From Ceratobasidium sp. AG-K (taxonomy: Eukaryota > Basidiomycota > Agaricomycetes > Cantharellales > Ceratobasidiaceae): a DNA stretch of 64,000 nucleotides. The notes under the pieces were generated by a model. The model saw nothing but the letters and a program-made list of their open reading frames with translations. It was not told the origin of the DNA and did not search any database. Where the stretch lies: positions 806,001-870,000 of the forward strand of contig JAWNGF010000002.1 of the NCBI GenBank assembly GCA_037039685.1, read 5' to 3'. Numbering within the stretch: position 1 is the stretch's first letter; each line of letters begins with the position of its first letter. A program made the translations under genes and the position numbers. Below are positions 48,043-60,827 of this stretch, piece by piece.

Positions 48043-48599
48043 GGCGACAGGGCTTAGACTTGTGGCAGAGTGTTGTTGTATGCTATTGCGATTGTAGCTC
48101 TTGTGATAGTTGCTCTTTTAATGTGATCCGGGACTCAAGACGGAGTGGAATTACTAGCACAAGAGAAGTGAATTGCTTGGCAAGGACAGTTAAAGACAAC
48201 AGCAATATGCTACATTGATTGAGGCTGGAGCATCGGAATACAACGAACGAGAACACGCTATTTCAAAATAATCACTGTGGTAGGTTACTGGGTCGTGCAA
48301 ACCTACTAAGGACTATCAGAAAGTGAAGTAAAAGGAAACAGTGTATTTCACTGACAATATGCACCCGCATTATGAGATACTATAGGTTGGATTGTAACAC
48401 TGTCTCCACGATTCGTCGAGCAAAAGGTTCGTCCAGCCGATACGGAGCGACCCCTCCGGGAGAATTGCCAAGGTGAGAGGCAGCTTTGGGAAGTATCTAT
48501 CCAGGTTGCTCGGGAGCCGAGATTTGCTATCCTCGACCTACCCCTCGCTACTGATTCTCCAAGAGCCAAGAAATGCCCCGAGGGTTTTTCTTGATAATA

Positions 48600-49560
48600 G
48601 CCAAGGTCGTTGTAAAACCGGATTGCACAAGGATCCTGATCCCTCCTGAGAAATCCTTGGGTACCAAATGCAACACGAGTCCCGTCTGGTGAGATTGCTG
48701 ACGAATAAGATGGAGAAAACTCGGATGTCTTTATGCACAGGTAGTAGCGTAAACTGTTGGTTTGTAGATCCTAAACTCGAAATGTGCGGTCCCATGAAGC
48801 ACCAATAATCCGTGTACCGTTTGGTGAAAATACGACCTGCGTGAATAGAGAAAATCTCTTGAATGGAACCATAACTTCAAGTAGGTTGGCGTGACGCACA
48901 TTTCAGAGGCGAATCGTGCGATCGTCGGAGCCAGAAACTACACGCTTACCACAAGGCGAAAATACGGCTGATTCAACTGCTGCAGCGTGGGCGTTGAGTT
49001 CTGCCACTGGCTAATCGTAGCCACGCGCCTTCCACACACGGACTGTCCGATCGTCTGAGCTCCAGACGATTTGAGTGCCATCTGACGAGAACATGGCTGA
49101 ATTGACGATGTCGGAGTGACCTTTGTATGCACCAGGGATTGAAATATTGTTGTCAATGTCCCGGGTACGAATTATATGGTCGCGAGAGCTAGACACAACG
49201 CACATACCATCGGGTGAGAATGAGACCGAGCTGATTTGCTCGGGATGAGCCTTGAATGGTCCGACCAGTAAGGTATTATTGTACATGCTCCAAACCTGAA
49301 TGGTGCCATTTACGGATCCAGCAACGAGGTGCGCCGAATCCGGCGAGAATGAAAGACAGGTGGCATAACTAGAGTCACCATTGAGTACGCGCGAAGTTGC
49401 GAGTGCATTGCTCCTGTGTGTATCTCATGTTCGGATCACGCCATCTCGAGAATTCGGGGCAATGCAGTCGCTACCTGAGGAGAGCGCAATAGAAGTAACG
49501 TCATTTTGTGATCTGCACTCGGCGTCAATCACTTACTGAGCGAATGTGGCTAGGTGCTGT
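48600..49560 (-). pseudogene. WD40-repeat relic of an NLR-type gene
   Basis: Minus-strand sequence encodes pieces of at least five WD40 repeats in shifting frames: SPDSAHLVAGSVNGTIQVW, VSFSPDGMCVVSSSRDH, AMFSSDGTQIVWSSDDRTV, VFSPCGKRVVSGSDDRTIR and a weaker SPDGTRVAFG. Stops and frame changes interrupt it, and neither a NACHT domain nor a start is seen. The repeats resemble, but are less regular than, those of the gene at 351-2699. The longest intact piece is 49011-49286. It is most likely the decayed C-terminus of a second NACHT-WD40 gene. The sequence 48043-48600 below it holds no recognised gene. Confidence 0.75.
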
Positions 49561-50003
49561 CCCACTCCTAAAAATGCTGGCTTGGCCCCTGGTCCCTCGG
49601 AAATACCAGACTGAGGGCTTTGCGAAGGTAATTTAGAGCGCGCGTGGCGTGGGCGTATCATCTCATAGCTGATGTTCTCTTGATTACCTTACGCTCGCGA
49701 CTTAATCAGTCCACCGATTGTCACCATTGCTCGCTCTTGAACATTCAAGCACACCAGTGGCAAGCATTTATGCCAAAAATGGTCCCTCTCCACACCAAAT
49801 TTGGTACGCAACTTTAAGTGCAACTTTGTGCCATGCTCTATGCACCTCGGATTGGAATCACTTGTATAATAAACTAGACACAACAAGACGGTGTTATACA
49901 AGACTGCAAGGCCGAATATAGAACAAATGAACAAATTACAACATACATGGAAAGGCTCGCAAAATACAATAGAATATAAGGAAGATATATGCGTGGAAAT
50001 TGG
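49561..50003. other. Intergenic region, no gene recognised
   Basis: About 440 bp between the WD40 relic and the 3' end of the BAH gene. AT-rich towards 49990; only short open frames without domain signals. Confidence 0.4.
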
Positions 50004-51464
50004 TCAGATCAAGCCATTGCACCTATTGCACTTGAAGGTGACCGTCCAATCTGGGCGGGCCCATTTCTTGAACGGACGCAGGTGCTCATTGCTAGGCCAA
50101 TAGGGGTTATCCTTGCTCCTCATCATTTGTGCAATAATATCCCGCGCTTCCTCAACTAGGCACCCTGTGCCGATGACACCATACTTTTGTCCTCTAATGA
50201 TTGGAGTAGCCGCACACCAAATCAAGCCCTTGATTCGCTTCCATTTGTGTTCGTTGTTGAGTAGCTCCTTTGGAAGCGGCGTGTTGTCGTTCTCGTCTAG
50301 GACACGGTACATATAACGCTCCAACGTCTTTAGGTGATCGAGATCTAGTGTGCTATCGTCGAAGCCGGGGGTGCCTATGAGCATCGGTATAAGGTTGAGC
50401 GGGTTGCCTTGGTCGACGGGTTTAAACCCGGTTACTTCGAGACATTGCTCATGAAACCAATGTTGACAGGTTGAACGAGGACAGTACCGCTGGTGTTCGG
50501 CGTCGGGAGTGTACCTCGCACGGCACCCGTCAACGGCGCACCTAGCGGCAGGCAGCTGTGTGATTCTGTTATATAGTCCCCAAGCACGTCAACGAAGACG
50601 CACGTACTGTCTCATAATCAGCGGTTACCAAACGGTTATTAAGCGCGCCATTCCCCCCAACTTTGAAACTATATCTATAAATATAACAATTTCAGCCGCT
50701 GGTATAGTCGCTCTCACGTCTGAAGACTCACCTGTACCAGAAATCGTCGTCGCCAAACACATCGCACGGGGATGGGTCAACTTCATTGAAGAAATATACG
50801 TCGACTCTTTTAAGAATTGAGTCGGCGCAGATGATTTGTTCGTGATTGGATAGAACTAATTCGTGCGCTCCGAAGTTGCAGGTGCGCCTAGATGAATAAC
50901 CGTAGTATGAGATGTCTGTGTAAAGAATAGTGTGCATCACAACTGTTGCTTACAAATTACCTACTGCTGGGCCAACGCTCGGCTCGTAGTTGTTGAGATC
51001 TAACGGGCAAAAGATGTTCAAGTCAGTGCTGATTGAATGGGGAGGCACGTACTCGATTCGGTGTAATACCAGTGGATTTTGATGAAAAGCTGAAACTAGG
51101 AGTGAGCCTATGGATAAGATATTCTAAAACGTTTCTTACGTCTTTCAAACTCTTTGACTGATGGTCAGACTTAATCTCGAGCACTTTTGCGATCCAAGGT
51201 TCGCCGTCAACCGCAGTGCCAGACAAATCCTCGTCTGGATCAATTTCGACACTACGTCATGCGAGTAAGTGAGCAAGAGTGAGCGAAAGTATAGAGGCGA
51301 TACTCACGAATCACCGGGAAGTACGCGGTCTCCGTCGTCCAGAGTGAAAAATTGTGGCAGGCCCCACCATGCGACGCAAACACTTGCAACTGTTTGCTAA
51401 ACTCGAGGGAATGCATCGATTCGAACGACACTAAGCGACGTTGGGCACCTTTAGGCAGCCCCAT
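50004..51464 (-). CDS. BAH domain and zinc-finger protein (inverted-duplication copy L)
   Basis: Predicted chromatin-associated protein. It starts MGLPKGAQRRLVSFESMHSL at 51464. The BAH-like part follows: IDPDEDLSGTAVDGEPW, IAKVLEIKSDHQSKSLKD, WYYTESDL, FGAHELVLSNHEQIICADS and VDVYFFNEVDP. A Cys/His finger follows: CRARYTPDAEHQRYCPRSTC, then WFHEQCLE, of PHD or RING-like type. The C-terminus is IPMLIGTPGFDDS, LERYMYRVLDENDNTPLPKE, WKRIKGLIWCAATPIIRG and ends KCNRCNGLI, which keeps another CxxC. About six introns. A homologous gene lies on the opposite strand at 62673 to the window edge, with the same exon blocks. BAH and finger calls rest on pattern recognition only. Confidence 0.72.
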
Positions 51465-53269
51465 CGCGGAATACAGACTGGAGGATGGGGGCTGGTAATA
51501 GTCTCGCGCTTGAGTTACGGGCGCAAAGCCACCGAACGAGCAGCTTGTTTGAGGATGGAGATGGCAAAGACTAGGTCAAGTGTTTGTAGCGGGTATTGAG
51601 AAGCAAGAAACCAATAAAATACGAAGATATGTTGTGACCAAGAATCTCAAGCAGAACACGACGAACTGGAGGGGGTTGTGGAGGGGCAGTGATGTACAGG
51701 CGCCGTAAATAAGGCGGCGACGGATTCGGCCCAAACAAGCCCCCACTCTTTCCTATTTAAGCCTTTCAGATCCGAGAAGTTACATTGATGCGCCTCATTG
51801 CCACCCACGAGTTCGAAACTAGAATTATCCTCGAATTACAACAGTACCACAAAAAGACTGTAATCTAAACAAAACATCAAAGTCCAATATAAGCCTATCC
51901 TCGCTAAGGTATTCCATCCTATCGTTGTTGCTGATGTTGCTGCTGTTGCTGATGTTGCTGTTGTCGAATATACGCCTGAATGTGCTCTAAGCTCGGTTGG
52001 CCACCACCCATCCCTGGTGGACGCTGCTGCATCCCAACCGCCGGGCCCGCACCCGCAGCGTTCATGCCCTGTTGTTGGGTCGCTCGAATGTGGAGTATCA
52101 TCTGCTGGACTTTCGCTAGTATCGCCTGTTTTTGAGCTGGTGTGGCGGCTGCCAGCTGCGCGGGGGTAATACCAAGCCGGGCGAGCGCCATTTGGTTCAT
52201 TGCGCGATAAGCTTGAGCTTGGGCTGGGGTTACCGCGGCGGGATTTAGCCCAGGGACGACGCTGGGATTCAGTCCAGGCATTCCGGCTGCACCCAGTCCA
52301 GAAACACCTGCAGGATTGATCCCTGACATACCTGCCGCCATTGCGTTGGTAGGGTTGAGGCCATGCATCAGCGCCGGATTCATGCCTCCTGGGTGCGACG
52401 TTGGCGCCGTTGGAGCAGTCGGGTTGGCGTTGGGTGGTGTAGGTGTCGGGTGGGGTCGTGCACCCATTCCAGTTCCTGCACCTGGGACCATTCCAGCACC
52501 AGGAACGTTGGTGGCATCGTCGGCTGTATAACCGCTCCAGTTGCACCCGGAATTGGTCCCGCTGTGCCGGCGCCTGGTAAACCCATGGTCGCGCCCATAC
52601 CCAGATTTGTTCCCACTCCAGCTGCCAGGTTCGGGTTTTGAGGGGCTGCGCTTGGATTTGTCCCATTGGCGGGTGGATTTGGAGTTCTCGTCAGCTTTGG
52701 CCCAGCGGGTTGACCACCTCGAGTGAACGAGGCTGGACACAGCTGATTGACAAACGCCTTGAACAAGATCCGACCTGGGGCTTGGGGGGCGCTGAAGAAG
52801 AGAACGCCATGAGTTCCTTGCGCGGGGTTGTGCGTTGGGTTAACGGGGTCTGCCGGGAACTCGTAGAAAATACACTACAAGCCCCTGGATTAGTGTACCG
52901 CTGTGTTAGCTCAGTCAAACAAAGCTTACCCAGCCCGCTGTGATAATCTTTTGGAAAACCTGCCACTTTTGAACATCCGTGTTTGCGTGTGATGGATCGA
53001 TACTGATCTGTCCAAAGGGAACTTGCGAACTGTAAAGTTGGGTTGCCATCTCTGGTGGGAGAGCTTTGAACCCATTAGTTGCCGAGAGACGGCTTGGCCA
53101 ACGATGCGTCTCGCTGAGTTTCGTCAGTACAAACGGGCCAACTGGTTACAGAGCCCAAGACATACATGTTTTGGTTCGGCCCACCCGCTGCAATTACGGA
53201 AAAGTGGAGAGGCGCGGGCTCCTGATCGAGGCGTTGTTGGAGCAGGTATGCAATCTGGCCTCTCCAGAC
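50030..53269 (-). repeat. Left arm of inverted segmental duplication
   Basis: Carries the BAH-finger gene and the 3' half of MED25, in mirror order to 61008-64000 on the other strand. Protein blocks are strongly similar between arms (GTPGFDD..., DENDNTPLP, KWKRIKGLIWCA; ATPAQKQ, GAGPxVG), and intron positions agree at the junctions checked, such as GW|CIFY and N-I|ET. DNA identity is lower, so the event is old. The outer limits are not sharp. Confidence 0.7.
51465..51918. other. Region between BAH gene and MED25 3' end
   Basis: About 450 bp, the promoter side of the BAH gene and the 3' side of MED25, both on the minus strand. No gene recognised. Confidence 0.4.
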
Positions 53270-55449
53270 GCTAGCTGCAGCCGGGACTGAACCGGCAGGT
53301 TTAGAGCCGGGAGCGCCACTGCTTTGGGGAGTCGCGACGCTTTGACCAGGTACACTGGGATTCTGAACACCGAGGGGATGCTGAGCGCCCGGCGGTGATT
53401 GTTGGTGTGCTTGTGGAGTTGCGCCGGCTCCAGGAGTGGCTTGAGGAATCGGGTGGCTCATCTGTGGCGTCGCATGAGTAAATTTGGGCGTCGAATGTAG
53501 AGCCTGAGGCGTCGCGTGGGCGAGTTGAGGTGTCCCATGTGGAGGTGTAACGCCAATCTGTTGGGGGGTACCCACCACGTTTTGGGGAGTAGATGCGTGT
53601 TGAGGGGTGGAAACGAACTGAGGCGTCGCGCCACCAACGTGGTGATGCGCTGTAGCGGAGGCTTGCTGGGGGGTGACTTGGATTGGGCCAGGCTGCTGTT
53701 GGGAAGCTTGGGCTACCCCTGTTGACTGGCTGAAGGAGCTCCAAGAGTGTGATGGGGCGCAGGACCCGCGCCTGTTACCGCACCTGGTTGGGCAGGCGGT
53801 GGTGCGCTAAGAGGGAACGCGGCTTGACCGTGAACAGCCTCGACTCCAGCCCCGGGGGGCTGAGTATGCGCGTGACTTGGCGAACCATGCGCCGGTAGGG
53901 GAGATGCATGATTCTGACTCGAGACGGCCGGGTCGGATTGAGGGATAGGCAGTTGCGCGGATGCTGGTACAGGAAGCGCTTGCCCACCTGGTACTTGTCC
54001 GGCCTGATGTTGTTGCTGCATCATGCTCCTCATCTGAGCGACCATCGCCTGCTGATGTGCAATAGCCGCAGGGTTGTTGATTCTTGCTCCAGCTCCTCCC
54101 GGCGCGTTGGCCAACGCATTTTGTTTCATCCGTTCCCACGCTATGGCATGCATCTTTGGTGGTACCGTAGCGCCTGCGCCAGGTTGGCCCTTGGAATCGA
54201 GAACTACGCCGGCTGCGCCAATAAGCGCCCCCGATTCGTCGATTCGAAATCCCGCCTGAACAAACTTGGCCCGTTGCATGGGATCGGCAGAGGTGAGCAT
54301 TATATTGTGCAATTGTCGATATGTGTTAAGCAACACCTGGTTGGTGGCGCCTGGAGTCGGACTGGGGCCTGTAGGCGGAGTAGGTTGTGCGGGAAGAGAT
54401 GGCGGCTGAGGAACTGGTGGTTGAGGAACCGGTGGTTGAGGAACTGGTGGTTGAGGGACCGATGCTTGAGGTTTCGGCGGCGAAAAGTGTGGAGTAGGTA
54501 TATCGATCTTTCCTGGACCCGGGCGGGGAGCGGGCTTTGGAGACTCCTTTGGCCGTTTGGGGGCGACGGTGTCGGAAGGCCCAGCCTCGAGCTGACGCTT
54601 TGCATTTGCCATGTGTGTCCCCGAGAGTAGAATTGTGTAGGGTTTGGGTTTGGGAAACCAGACTGGGTCGGGGCTGGGCCAAAGCTATGGGGCAAGGTGG
54701 GCACGAAGTATTAAGAAGGGGGACAAGGGCTACACGAACCTTGTTGTGCACAGCTAAGAGCTCCTTGATTTGCCCGTTTAGGCATAGAGAAAGATTGATG
54801 CCTCTCTATGAAGTGCAGTGCCATTAGTCGAGGCACTCCCCTGAATGCCAAGACGTACCTTCGAAAGCTCATCTGGTAAGGTTTCCCAAGTAATTTCGTC
54901 AAGAAGAGCGGATTGATTGCACGTTGGACGACGAGCAAAGTCTATCCGGTGCCCGCCAATCAGGAGAACGTGGAAAATTGGAGGTTGACGAGGAGGGTGG
55001 GAAGGAACGCTAGGATGTCGCGTGCGTTGTCGACGTGCAGGCGCTTCCAACACGTCGTCGCACATCTATTAGAGCAACGCAGCATCAGTAACGAGGGGAA
55101 CCAGTCACGAGCCCTACCCTCGCCAGCTCACCTCTATTGCAGCAACCAGACCTTCCAAGACAGCCATGCCAACTACACCCCCAGATCCACTAGTTCCAAT
55201 CCCAAGTGAGTGCGGTGCAGTTTTGAACAGAGGAAACACGGCAGTCGCCTGAGTAAACGCTCGCCGGGCAACAATAGCTGGCCGTGTCGTCGGAGTCGTA
55301 TATGTCACCATTCCAACGAAAAGCTTGCATCCGGCGTGCTTGTCCTGAAGCCTCATAACCATAGGCTGGATGACCTGCATTGCCAGCGTGACGAATACAT
55401 TTGCGTTAACTGCAGAGTCGCACACAACACAGAGCTTGACATCAGACAT
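51919..55449 (-). CDS. MED25: Mediator subunit 25 (VWA + Q-rich + C-terminal activator-binding-like domain)
   Basis: Mediator subunit that contacts activators. It starts MSDVKLCVVCDSAVN at 55449. The VWA domain reads KLFVGMVTYTTPTTRP, FPLFKTAPHSLGIGTSGSGG, GMAVLEGLVAAIE, then HVLLIGGHRIDFARRPTCN and LLDEITWETLPDELSK. A long Pro/Gln-rich part includes a QPPVPQPPVP repeat (about 54410-54470) and an array of TPQ-x motifs. A folded block follows: VWRGQIAYLLQQRLDQ, RWPSRL, ALPPEMATQLY, FGQISID, GVLFFSAPQAPGRILF, KAFVNQLCPASF. This may be the ACID domain (weak resemblance). The C-terminus has ITPAQLAAATPAQKQAIL and a QQQHQQQQQH tail. Two apparent one-base losses break the frame: a C4 run at 53716-53719 and a site within 52505-52520. 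Only 83 bp separate it from TRM8. Confidence 0.82.
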
Positions 55450-55532
55450 TGTGGTGGCGACCAGAAAAGGCTTAGCGCCCATCACCCGAAGTCAACTTGC
55501 CCAAATAAGCTTGGGACAATTGGCGCTCAACC
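55450..55532. promoter_or_regulatory. Very short divergent promoter region, MED25 / TRM8
   Basis: Only 83 bp separate the start codons on opposite strands; an alternative MED25 start (MMGAKPF, 55485) would leave 47 bp. Promoters must overlap the genes' 5' regions. Seen from layout. Confidence 0.45.
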
Positions 55533-56614
<1,082 letters not shown>

Positions 56615-56859
56615 AAACAAAAACCCACCTGTAACACAGATGAAATGCACGACATAGTGCGCCCAAACCTCAACAAGTCGACCAAGGGAGGCCGATTCCA
56701 GGTATCGCTCAATCATTTGATCCCATGCTCGGACACACAAATGAGATCCGCCAAAAGGATTATACAACAAGATATATAATGAAGATGCTACATACAGCAA
56801 GGAGCTAAATATACCAACAAAGCTCGTCTACTATTTTTGATCCACTAGGAAAGCTAAAA
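56615..56859. other. Convergent 3' region, TRM8 / citrate synthase
   Basis: About 245 bp between the stop codons of two convergent genes. No gene seen; holds the two 3' UTRs. Confidence 0.4.
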
Positions 56860-58802
56860 TCACCAGACTCTAGCATACAAATGCTTAGGAGCGGTTGGCG
56901 AACATTTCTTGATCGCCTCGCTCGAGTACGACTTCGGGCGCTCAAGAGGCGCACCGAGCGCGCGGTCCCAGATGAGCTGAGCAACGACACCGAAGGCACG
57001 CGAGACACCGAAGAGGACGGTGTAGAAGTTCATCTCCTTGAGACTACGAGAGATGTTAGATAGGTAGGAAAAGTAACGACGTATATAACGCTTACCCATA
57101 GTGGGTCAGGAGGACACCAGAGTGGGCGTCAACATTGGGCCACGGGTTCTTGGCCTTACCGGCCTCGAGCAAGATGCCAGGAGCAATGTTGTAAACCTGT
57201 CCGACGAGCTTGAAGAGGGGGTCGTTGGGCAGGTGCTTCTGAGCGAATTCTCGCTGAGCGGTGTAACGAGGGTCCTAATTGCACATGCGGTTAGACCAAA
57301 TCTCAGGACTCTAATAATATTCCACTTACAGTCTTGCGCAGCACAGCGTGGCCGTACCCTGGAACGACCTGGCCACCCTTCAAGGTGCTCCAGATGTACT
57401 CCTTGATCTGCCATCGGTCGCACCCTCTCCGACCTTGGAACGCATGCGCATTAACCAAATCAGGACTTCCTGGTTAGCGAGACTATTTTGCGCGTTAGAA
57501 TATCCTTGTACTTTTGAATCCATTGAAACTTACCCATGGAGGGGACCAGCGAGACCGTTCAGGGAGGCACCAAAGGCCAAGAAAGGATCAGAGAGGGCGG
57601 ATCCAACGAGCTTGCCGGTGTGAGCGGAGACGTTACCACCCTCGTGGTCACTATTATTTGTTGAGTAAATACTCAGAGAGCAAACAGAATTCACTTACGA
57701 GTGGATGGTCAAGTACAAGCGCATGAGCTCGACGAAACCCTGGTTATCGCCAAAGCCAAGGAGGGTGGCCAAGTTGTGCGAGTAATCCTTTGCGAGATCA
57801 ATGGCAGGGAGTTTGCCATCCCCATACACATTGCGGTAAATGCGGCCAGCAATGTTGGGGAGCTTGGCGATCCTAAATTGTGGGGTAAACTATCTGATAA
57901 AATTTGGCAGGTTCCACTCACAAGTCCATTGAATCCTCAAAAGTGGGTCCCCAGTACTCCTTCTTGGAGATTCCATCCTGGTAAGCCTTGGCAAAGGCAG
58001 AATCGTGGTTGAGCTAAAAAAGGATCGATTAGAAATCGCAACCCTGATATACAAATAATTTTTCGTACGGCGTTTACTGCGATAGAAAACTGCGTCATCG
58101 GGTGAAGAGTGTTGGGGCACTGGTCGATGAGGTCCTCGACAAATTTGGGGAGACCGGCGCGAGCAGCCCAGTCTGCCGAGAGGGCCTTGACCTGCTCGTT
58201 GGTGGGGACTTCACCAGTCAACAAGAGCCAGAACAAGCCCTCGGGAAGAGGCTCGGAACCGCCGGGAGCCTTGGGGAGCTCAGCCTGGCACTCGGGAATG
58301 GTCTTGCCGCGGAAACGGATTCCCTCTTCCGCATCGAGAACAGAGCCTGTGACATAATTAGATGGTGCTCCATGGCCGATGATGAAACAGACGTACCATC
58401 CCAAAGCAGAGCGGGAAGACCACGCATACCACTATGGACAACCTCAGCATAAATCGTACCGATAACACATTTTACTTACCCGTAGACTTGGTCAACGATA
58501 ACCTGGCCAAAAGCCTTCTTTCCGTGCTCGGCACGGATCGCTTTTACCTGTGCGCCTCGTTAGCATCCCTTATCTCAACGGCACGCCCAATACTCACGTT
58601 CTCAATCTCGCCCGGGATGAGCTCAGCAAAGCGCTCCTTGAGCGTCTGAGGCTTCGAGGTCGCATAGGTGCGGGCCGCGAACGAGACACGGGAGAACGCG
58701 TTTGCCTGGCGAGCCTGATATGGGAGCGTGTGAGCATATGCACCCCACTCTGTCTATACAACACACCTGAAGCCGCACAGCGGTACGAATAGCAGAGGCC
58801 AT
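56860..58802 (-). CDS. Citrate synthase, mitochondrial
   Basis: Condenses acetyl-CoA and oxaloacetate at the entry of the TCA cycle. It starts [12 protein letters not shown] at 58802, spliced to [20 protein letters not shown], a mitochondrial presequence. Blocks in order: [71 protein letters not shown], and the catalytic [33 protein letters not shown] and [14 protein letters not shown]. It ends [34 protein letters not shown]. About ten introns. In the exon near 57411-57416 the reading [23 protein letters not shown] continues as [14 protein letters not shown] only after a one-base correction; the GT-AG introns that would bridge it are about 26 nt or delete conserved residues. Since the gene is essential, an assembly indel is likely. 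Confidence 0.93.
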
Positions 58803-59065
58803 GAGTGATATGTATAAAGAGGAGTGAGTGGTGGTGGGAGTAAAGAAACCTTCGGCCCGTCGAAATTCAAGTTTTCCCGCTAAGGGACCTCGCTTACGTT
58901 CTCACGCTAATGACGCCGGTCTCACCCGTGTGCATCCGTCAAATCGGGACAAGTATGTCATTTGCACAACACACGCCTCATCCAAATCGGCAAAACTCTT
59001 GCTGATTTGATCATTGATCCTGTTTAATATACAACTTCCAGTATCTCATATCCCATCTCGGGTTC
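58803..59065. other. Region between citrate synthase start and ARPC2 stop
   Basis: About 260 bp, containing the citrate synthase promoter and the ARPC2 3' UTR (both minus strand). No gene seen. Confidence 0.4.
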
Positions 59066-60317
59066 TCATCGAGACGAAAAAGTGCGACCCCTGCCAAGTG
59101 GTAGATCAGCAAAGGCCAGATCGGAGGATAAATGATAACCCACGTTATGGTCTTGCGCTCTTTCTCACCCACAGTTTCCGTCTTGGCGCGATTGAGGACC
59201 TTGAGGAACTCGGCTACGCGGTGTCGCATTCGGCTGTGCATATACGCCTTGGAGCACTTGATGTGGTAGTGCAAATAATCTCGGAACAGTTGGATGTGCG
59301 AAATAGTATTAGCTGCGACGAGCGGATTCGAAAAGTGCCGTGGGAAGATAACTGACAAAACCCGGGTGAGACGTAATCACTTGATCTGTCACACGTATAG
59401 CGTACCGAATGTAACGTATCCGACATCGTCGCTCACGTTCAAGCCTTGCACCCCACGAATCTCAAGCGGAGGTTCCCGGTTGTTGTAGAGTACTTGTGGG
59501 GCAGTTTGAATCGAGGGCTGTCGCCTGGCATCGACGAATTCCTATTGGCAGTTCGAGTGACCGATGCGAGATGACATGATTAAATCATACCTGCAAGAAT
59601 ACCCTCCCTACAACTTTGTCCGTCTCGTCCTGGAACTCTGTGGAGAACACAACCGTGACTCGGTCGTGCCCGGCACGGACATATATAGCCTCCCTATCCC
59701 GATAGTGAATCGACTTGAGGTCACCTGTCGGCGGTGCGGAGCCGTCCGTCGGCAGGCCGGCCGCCTCGAGCTGCTTCTGCGTCTCAAACGCAGCCTCGAA
59801 CGGAGCAGCGAGAGCGTTTCGTTTCAATAGTGAGACAGACTTGATCAGAGCATCCCGTTCCTCTGTTATCGGTTAGACAAACGCGGGGGCCAATATTTCC
59901 ACAAATGAAACATACCTCCAGCAGGTGGGATAGCCTCGGTATCAAAGACGAGGGAAAAGTTGTACCCTTGCTCGGGCTGGGGCGCGATATAGGTACCATA
60001 TTCACGCTGCAACACGTCATTTGCTCCGTACTCGACCAGTTCTTCCCAGCATCGCATGCTTATGGAAACCAACAATTCCGTCTTCTTTTCTGGAGTAGAG
60101 ATTCGGAACCGGACTCCATCATAATCGACAAAACTGACATCGATTCCTCCTGGCCTGTACACTTATTATTCGACTGCGCGTAAACTGGAGAAGGGTATCA
60201 GGCGTACTTTGTGAATTTCTCAGTAAGGGTGTTTTGAAGAATAACGTTGTGAGACTATAATAGATAAGTCCACAGTTTACCACATTTGTGGCTACGACTC
60301 ACCTCAAGAAGGATCAT
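59066..60317 (-). CDS. Actin-related protein 2/3 complex subunit 2 (ARPC2, p34-Arc)
   Basis: Core subunit of the Arp2/3 complex that nucleates branched actin at endocytic sites. It starts MILLE at 60317 and splices to [17 protein letters not shown], then [134 protein letters not shown] and [11 protein letters not shown]. The last intron, read as AAC|gtggg...cag|GGTCGC, yields the family-typical end KTITGRTFSSR with stop at 59066-59068. Length is about 320 residues, usual. All junctions checked are in frame. Confidence 0.93.
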
Positions 60318-60827
60318 GGTGTGGATGGTGAGGTACTGGTTTGATCCACAGGACGCGACCGCGCTTGATGACGTAACTCATTAGTCCTAACTAAGCGCTG
60401 TTGACCTTGTTATAGAAATCTAAGCAAATCTTGTTGAATTCACAAAATCTAACAACAAAGTGTCAGGGGGGGATAAAGGACCCAATAAAATCATTTGATA
60501 AATCCGTAGCGTTTTGTGTATGCGTGAGCCAGACCCCAGCTTAGATGTGACAGTCTACCACAGAATTAAGCGCGCATTGTGCCTTTGACCGTCTTACGGG
60601 CGCTAGGCCGTACTTTAACCACCATAGCTCATTACACCAGAAAACACAACCAGAACGCATAAGTCTCGCCACCCCTACTCCTTTAACTTGCACTAGTATT
60701 TCTTCTGAATTTCTTTCGACCTTGCCTATAAACCGCATCATAGCTCAGCCATCCCACTCTCGGGGCGCTACACTCGATACTGTAAATAACTTGTTCAAGG
60801 CCATATATTTAGCCCTCCCAATCATCT
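60318..60827. other. Divergent region between ARPC2 and the MED25-like gene
   Basis: About 510 bp, probably both promoters. No VWA exons of MED25 are found here, which shows that the right-arm copy is truncated at its 5' end. No gene recognised. Confidence 0.45.

Noticed and set aside
54410..54470. Short tandem repeat encoding PQPPV units as a CRISPR-like or regulatory array
   Set aside because: It is an in-frame coding repeat in the Pro-rich part of MED25; no spacer structure and a eukaryotic genome.
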